Shown here: positions 15,540 through 17,770 of the stretch, piece after piece | Numbering within the stretch: position 1 is the stretch's first letter | How the letters are laid out: each line of letters starts with the position of its first letter | Origin: Treponema sp. | GTDB taxonomy: Bacteria; Spirochaetota; Spirochaetia; Treponematales; Breznakiellaceae | DNA length: 17,770 nucleotides | NCBI GenBank assembly: GCA_031283505.1 | Contig: JAITBO010000227.1 | Span: forward strand, 1 to 17,770 | Direction of reading: 5' to 3' | The notes under the pieces: generated by a model | Databases searched by the model: none | Seen by the model: only the letters and a program-made list of their open reading frames with translations | Told to the model about the DNA's origin: nothing | Program-made: the position numbers and the translations under genes

Positions 15540-16568
15540 TTACAGCCCTTCAATCTCTCGAATATCAAATCCCATTTCTTCAAAGGGCTTCCGGCGCATC
15601 CGATGGGGCAGTACCAGTTTTGCCGCTTCTCTCAGGTCTTCTTCCTGAACTTCCCGCCGTCCCCCAAAAGCCGCTAAAGTTATGGCGGTTTTCAGCATCC
15701 CGATATCCGCCCGGTGTCCATCCACTTTCAGCTTGATGCAGATCTTTACTATCTTCTCCAGAATCTCCCTGGAGTACATCACCGCAGCCAAAAGTTCCCG
15801 GGCCCGCAGGATCCGTTCCCGCAGCTTTTCCTGGGCCTCTTCAAAGTTGGCAAAAAATTCCGCCGGGTTATTTTCGAACTTGAGCCGGTTTTCCATAACC
15901 GCCATCCGGACATCTGGGTTTCCTTCTCCGGTAACCGTTACGGATAAACCGAAACGGTCGATAAGCTGGGGCCGGAGATCCCCCTCTTCAGGATTCATGG
16001 TACCCGCCAAGATAAACCGGGCCGGGTGGGAGTAAGAGACCCCCTCCCGTTCCACTGTGTTTACCCCCATAGCAGCGGAATCCAAAAGCACATCCACCAC
16101 ATGATCCTCCAGGAGATTCACCTCGTCCACATAGAGGATGTTCCGGTTTGCCCGGGCGAGGATTCCCGTTTCAAAACGTTTTTCCCCGGTTTTGACCGCG
16201 TATTCCATATCCAGGGTACCCACCACCCGGTCTTCGGTGGCGCTGACCGGTAAGTCAATCACCTGCATGGGAACCGTAACGCTTTCCAGGGGTTCTCCTC
16301 GTTCCAGTTTTTCTGTACATTCCGGGCAGAGCTGGGATGTATCACGGGGATCGCAATTAAAGCGGCAGCCTGTTACCTGTTCCCGCTGGGGAAGCAACTC
16401 TGCCAAAGCCCGAACCGCAGTGGATTTAGCAGTACCCTTTTCACCCCGGATAAGAACGCCTCCCAGCCTGGGGTTTATTGCGTTGAGTACTAGGGCGGTT
16501 TTCATATCCTCTTGTCCGACAATCGCGGTAAAGCAGTATCCCCCTTCAGGCAGGCCGGTAGGTTTCAA
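15540..16568 (-). CDS. chlI: ChlI/BchI-type AAA+ ATPase subunit of Mg/Co chelatase
   Basis: The 342-residue AAA+ protein matches the small chelatase subunit in length and layout. It shows Walker [10 protein letters not shown] (42-50), a four-cysteine insert (Cys-68, Cys-72, Cys-81, Cys-84) also seen in many ChlI proteins, [15 protein letters not shown] (106-120), Walker [11 protein letters not shown] (144-153), and [20 protein letters not shown] (188-207). It hexamerises and, with the ChlD-type protein of this operon, drives ATP-dependent remodelling of the large subunit during metal transfer. It sits far from chlD and both cobN copies, between the receptor and the permease, but on the same predicted transcript. 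The start is TTG, overlapping the receptor's TGA as TTGA, with AGGGG nine bases upstream; no ATG occurs before the conserved FTAIVGQE segment. Confidence 0.93.
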   Translation of the reverse strand: MKPTGLPEGGYCFTAIVGQEDMKTALVLNAINPRLGGVLIRGEKGTAKSTAVRALAELLPQREQVTGCRFNCDPRDTSQLCPECTEKLERGEPLESVTVPMQVIDLPVSATEDRVVGTLDMEYAVKTGEKRFETGILARANRNILYVDEVNLLEDHVVDVLLDSAAMGVNTVEREGVSYSHPARFILAGTMNPEEGDLRPQLIDRFGLSVTVTGEGNPDVRMAVMENRLKFENNPAEFFANFEEAQEKLRERILRARELLAAVMYSREILEKIVKICIKLKVDGHRADIGMLKTAITLAAFGGRREVQEEDLREAAKLVLPHRMRRKPFEEMGFDIREIEGL

Positions 16569-17770
16569 TTACCAGCGCCCCTGTTACCGGCCCCGATTCC
16601 CTCAAGGTTCATCCGTAATCCCACGGTAATGGTTAGTCCCGGCATGGGGTATTCGTAAAAAGATTGATAGGAAGCGTTGAGGAGATTGCGGAACACCGCA
16701 AAGGCTGTCAGGTTTTTGCCGATTTTCTGATTGACATTTGCGTTGAGGAGAAAGTGAGAATCCAACACGGTGATATTTGCGGTATCCGAATACCGTTCGC
16801 TTTCAAAGTACCCGGAAATAAGGAGGGAACCGGTTTTCCAAGGCAGGTCAACAGAAAAACCGACCGTATGATCGGGCATATAGGGGATACGCTTTTCCGA
16901 AGAAAAATCATACCCATAGCTTAACAGGTAACTCCGCATATACTGATAGGTAAGGGAGGGAATGATCTTGCTGAAAGGTCCTTTGGAGAGGGGAATAGCC
17001 ACACTGATCTTACTGTCAAGGCCGAAGAAAACCGCCGCGCCCACATTTGAAGGTCTCCAGACTCCCCCTGCCCCCGGCGCCCAGTGAATGGAATCGTTGG
17101 TGTACTGGGTAAAGAATGTAGTATCGAGGCTGAATATTTTATACCGGTAAACCGCTCCCAGATCCGCTCCCCAGCCGTCTTCAGGATTCAGATCAGGATT
17201 ACCAGCTACATCTCCCTGATCCGGCCAGTAGAGGTCCTCAAAATCAGGGTTCTTAAAACTGCGGAAGTAATTATTCCTGATTGTGAAATCCTCCGTAACA
17301 AACCAGGCGAAGCCGAGTTTGGGTACCGGTACAACCGGAGAAGCGCCGTTACTGTTAAAAACCGCTTTTACCGATGGGATAATAAGAAATTTTTCCACGG
17401 GTTTCAATTCACCAGTCAAATACAAACCGCCATCGTGCTGATCACGCCGGTGCATGTCCGTGGAATCAAGGGTGATATACCGGTAATCAGCCCCGGCCTT
17501 CAAAGCGAACCAGGAGAGGGGATACCAGCTCCAGCGGTTTATCGCCGTCATAATATGCTCGTCATGAAGGGAAGAAGCGCCGGCAGGGGGTTCATAGGTC
17601 AGGGTTTCCCAGGTATGACTTAGGGAGGCTTCTGTGGCGAGATCGTCCCGAAAAGCCCGAGGCATATCCAGCATCATGTTTTGCCGGGTGGAGAAATCTT
17701 TTTGCTTTCCTTTTAATTCCGCATAGCCGCTGGTAGGAATGTTTTTATCGCCGTAATAACCGTCGGCAGA
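16565..17770 (-). CDS. btuB: TonB-dependent outer-membrane receptor, BtuB-like (N-terminus missing)
   Basis: The frame is open from the window edge (first full codon at 17770) for 401 codons to TGA at 16567-16565, so only the C-terminal barrel part is present; signal peptide, TonB box and plug lie outside. An internal Met at 17677 is not a real start, because the 31 codons upstream are open and barrel-like. Diagnostic features are alternating amphipathic strands, [20 protein letters not shown] followed by [15 protein letters not shown] (the receptor region around loop GNPxLxPE), and the terminal [19 protein letters not shown] region followed by a last strand [11 protein letters not shown] tail [10 protein letters not shown] follows that strand, where these proteins usually end. 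It should import a corrinoid or similar ligand across the outer membrane using TonB. BtuB is a contextual assignment; ligand specificity cannot be read from sequence. Confidence 0.85.
   Translation of the reverse strand, partial: SADGYYGDKNIPTSGYAELKGKQKDFSTRQNMMLDMPRAFRDDLATEASLSHTWETLTYEPPAGASSLHDEHIMTAINRWSWYPLSWFALKAGADYRYITLDSTDMHRRDQHDGGLYLTGELKPVEKFLIIPSVKAVFNSNGASPVVPVPKLGFAWFVTEDFTIRNNYFRSFKNPDFEDLYWPDQGDVAGNPDLNPEDGWGADLGAVYRYKIFSLDTTFFTQYTNDSIHWAPGAGGVWRPSNVGAAVFFGLDSKISVAIPLSKGPFSKIIPSLTYQYMRSYLLSYGYDFSSEKRIPYMPDHTVGFSVDLPWKTGSLLISGYFESERYSDTANITVLDSHFLLNANVNQKIGKNLTAFAVFRNLLNASYQSFYEYPMPGLTITVGLRMNLEGIGAGNRGAGN
16578..16582 (-). promoter_or_regulatory. Ribosome binding site AGGGG for chlI TTG start
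   Basis: AGGGG, nine bases, TTG at 16568-16566. The site lies in the short Gly/Asn-rich tail of the receptor gene and supports the TTG start and coupling. Confidence 0.5.

Larger units (their letters stand above)
1..17770 (-). other. Corrinoid/tetrapyrrole uptake and chelatase operon, partial at both ends
   Basis: All eleven genes lie on the minus strand. Junctions: receptor/chlI overlap as TTGA at 16568-16565; chlI to btuC 40-base gap; btuC/btuD overlap as ATGA at 14468-14465; btuD/radical SAM 1-base gap; radical SAM/btuF overlap as ATGA at 12212-12209; btuF/cobN-1 15-base gap; cobN-1/chlD overlap as TTGA at 7263-7260; chlD to cbiZ 18-base gap; cbiZ/cobN-2 20-base overlap; cobN-2/TIM-barrel directly adjacent. 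This spacing implies a single transcript with translational coupling. No promoter or rho-independent terminator was seen inside. Control, plausibly by a cobalamin riboswitch or a metal regulator, would lie upstream of 17770 and cannot be tested here. Confidence 0.9.

Noticed and set aside
1..17770. Recurrent TACCGGTA-like words across the window
   Set aside because: They fall in coding frames at Tyr-Arg/Arg-Tyr and Thr-Gly codons without regular spacing, so they look like codon usage and not operators or repeats.
1..17770. Cobalamin riboswitch, tRNA, rRNA, CRISPR array, insertion sequence or origin
   Set aside because: Nothing of the kind was seen. There is no intergenic space large enough for a riboswitch; the expected place is upstream of the receptor, beyond 17770.

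Overview
The window is one uninterrupted block of eleven genes, all on the minus strand, so transcription runs from position 17770 down to 1. Neighbours overlap or lie within about 40 bases of each other, there is no gene-free stretch of even 100 bases, and no terminator or promoter is visible inside. The first gene (TonB-dependent receptor) and the last (TIM-barrel protein) run off the window edges, so the operon's promoter, any leader and its end are not seen. Three starts are TTG, a lipoprotein binding protein is present, and two genes are typical of anaerobes (radical SAM/SPASM, CbiZ). This suggests a Gram-negative-type anaerobe, perhaps a higher-GC spirochaete such as a gut Treponema. That assignment rests on general impression and is tentative.

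Layout in transcription order: TonB-dependent outer-membrane receptor, 5' end missing (17770-16565); ChlI-type AAA+ chelatase subunit (16568-15540); BtuC/FecCD permease (15499-14465); BtuD-type ATPase with an extra C-terminal domain (14468-13251); radical SAM/SPASM protein (13249-12209); BtuF-like lipoprotein (12212-11025); CobN-like large chelatase subunit 1 (11009-7260); ChlD-type AAA+/VWA subunit (7263-5329); CbiZ adenosylcobinamide amidohydrolase with a C-terminal extension (5310-4168); CobN-like large subunit 2 (4187-537); start of a TIM-barrel, sugar-isomerase-like protein (536-1).

Together the genes describe import of a large tetrapyrrole, most likely a corrinoid: receptor across the outer membrane, BtuF/BtuC/BtuD across the inner membrane, and CbiZ to hydrolyse the lower-loop linkage of imported adenosylcobamides so they can be rebuilt. 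The unexpected part is a complete ATP-driven chelatase set (one ChlI, one ChlD, two diverged CobN-like large subunits) in the same transcript, although no corrin-ring biosynthesis gene is present and imported corrinoids normally already contain cobalt. The second CobN copy has replaced both histidines of the conserved HVGTHGxLE region (Glu-553 and Lys-557 instead) and carries a C-x4-C-x4-C cluster.

The most interesting reading is a combined import, remodelling and metal-handling operon in which the two CobN paralogues do different jobs. The second may be a metal remover or ring-holding protein rather than an ordinary cobalt inserter. The radical SAM protein, the extra domain on the ATPase, the CbiZ extension and the TIM-barrel protein are further parts with no assigned role.
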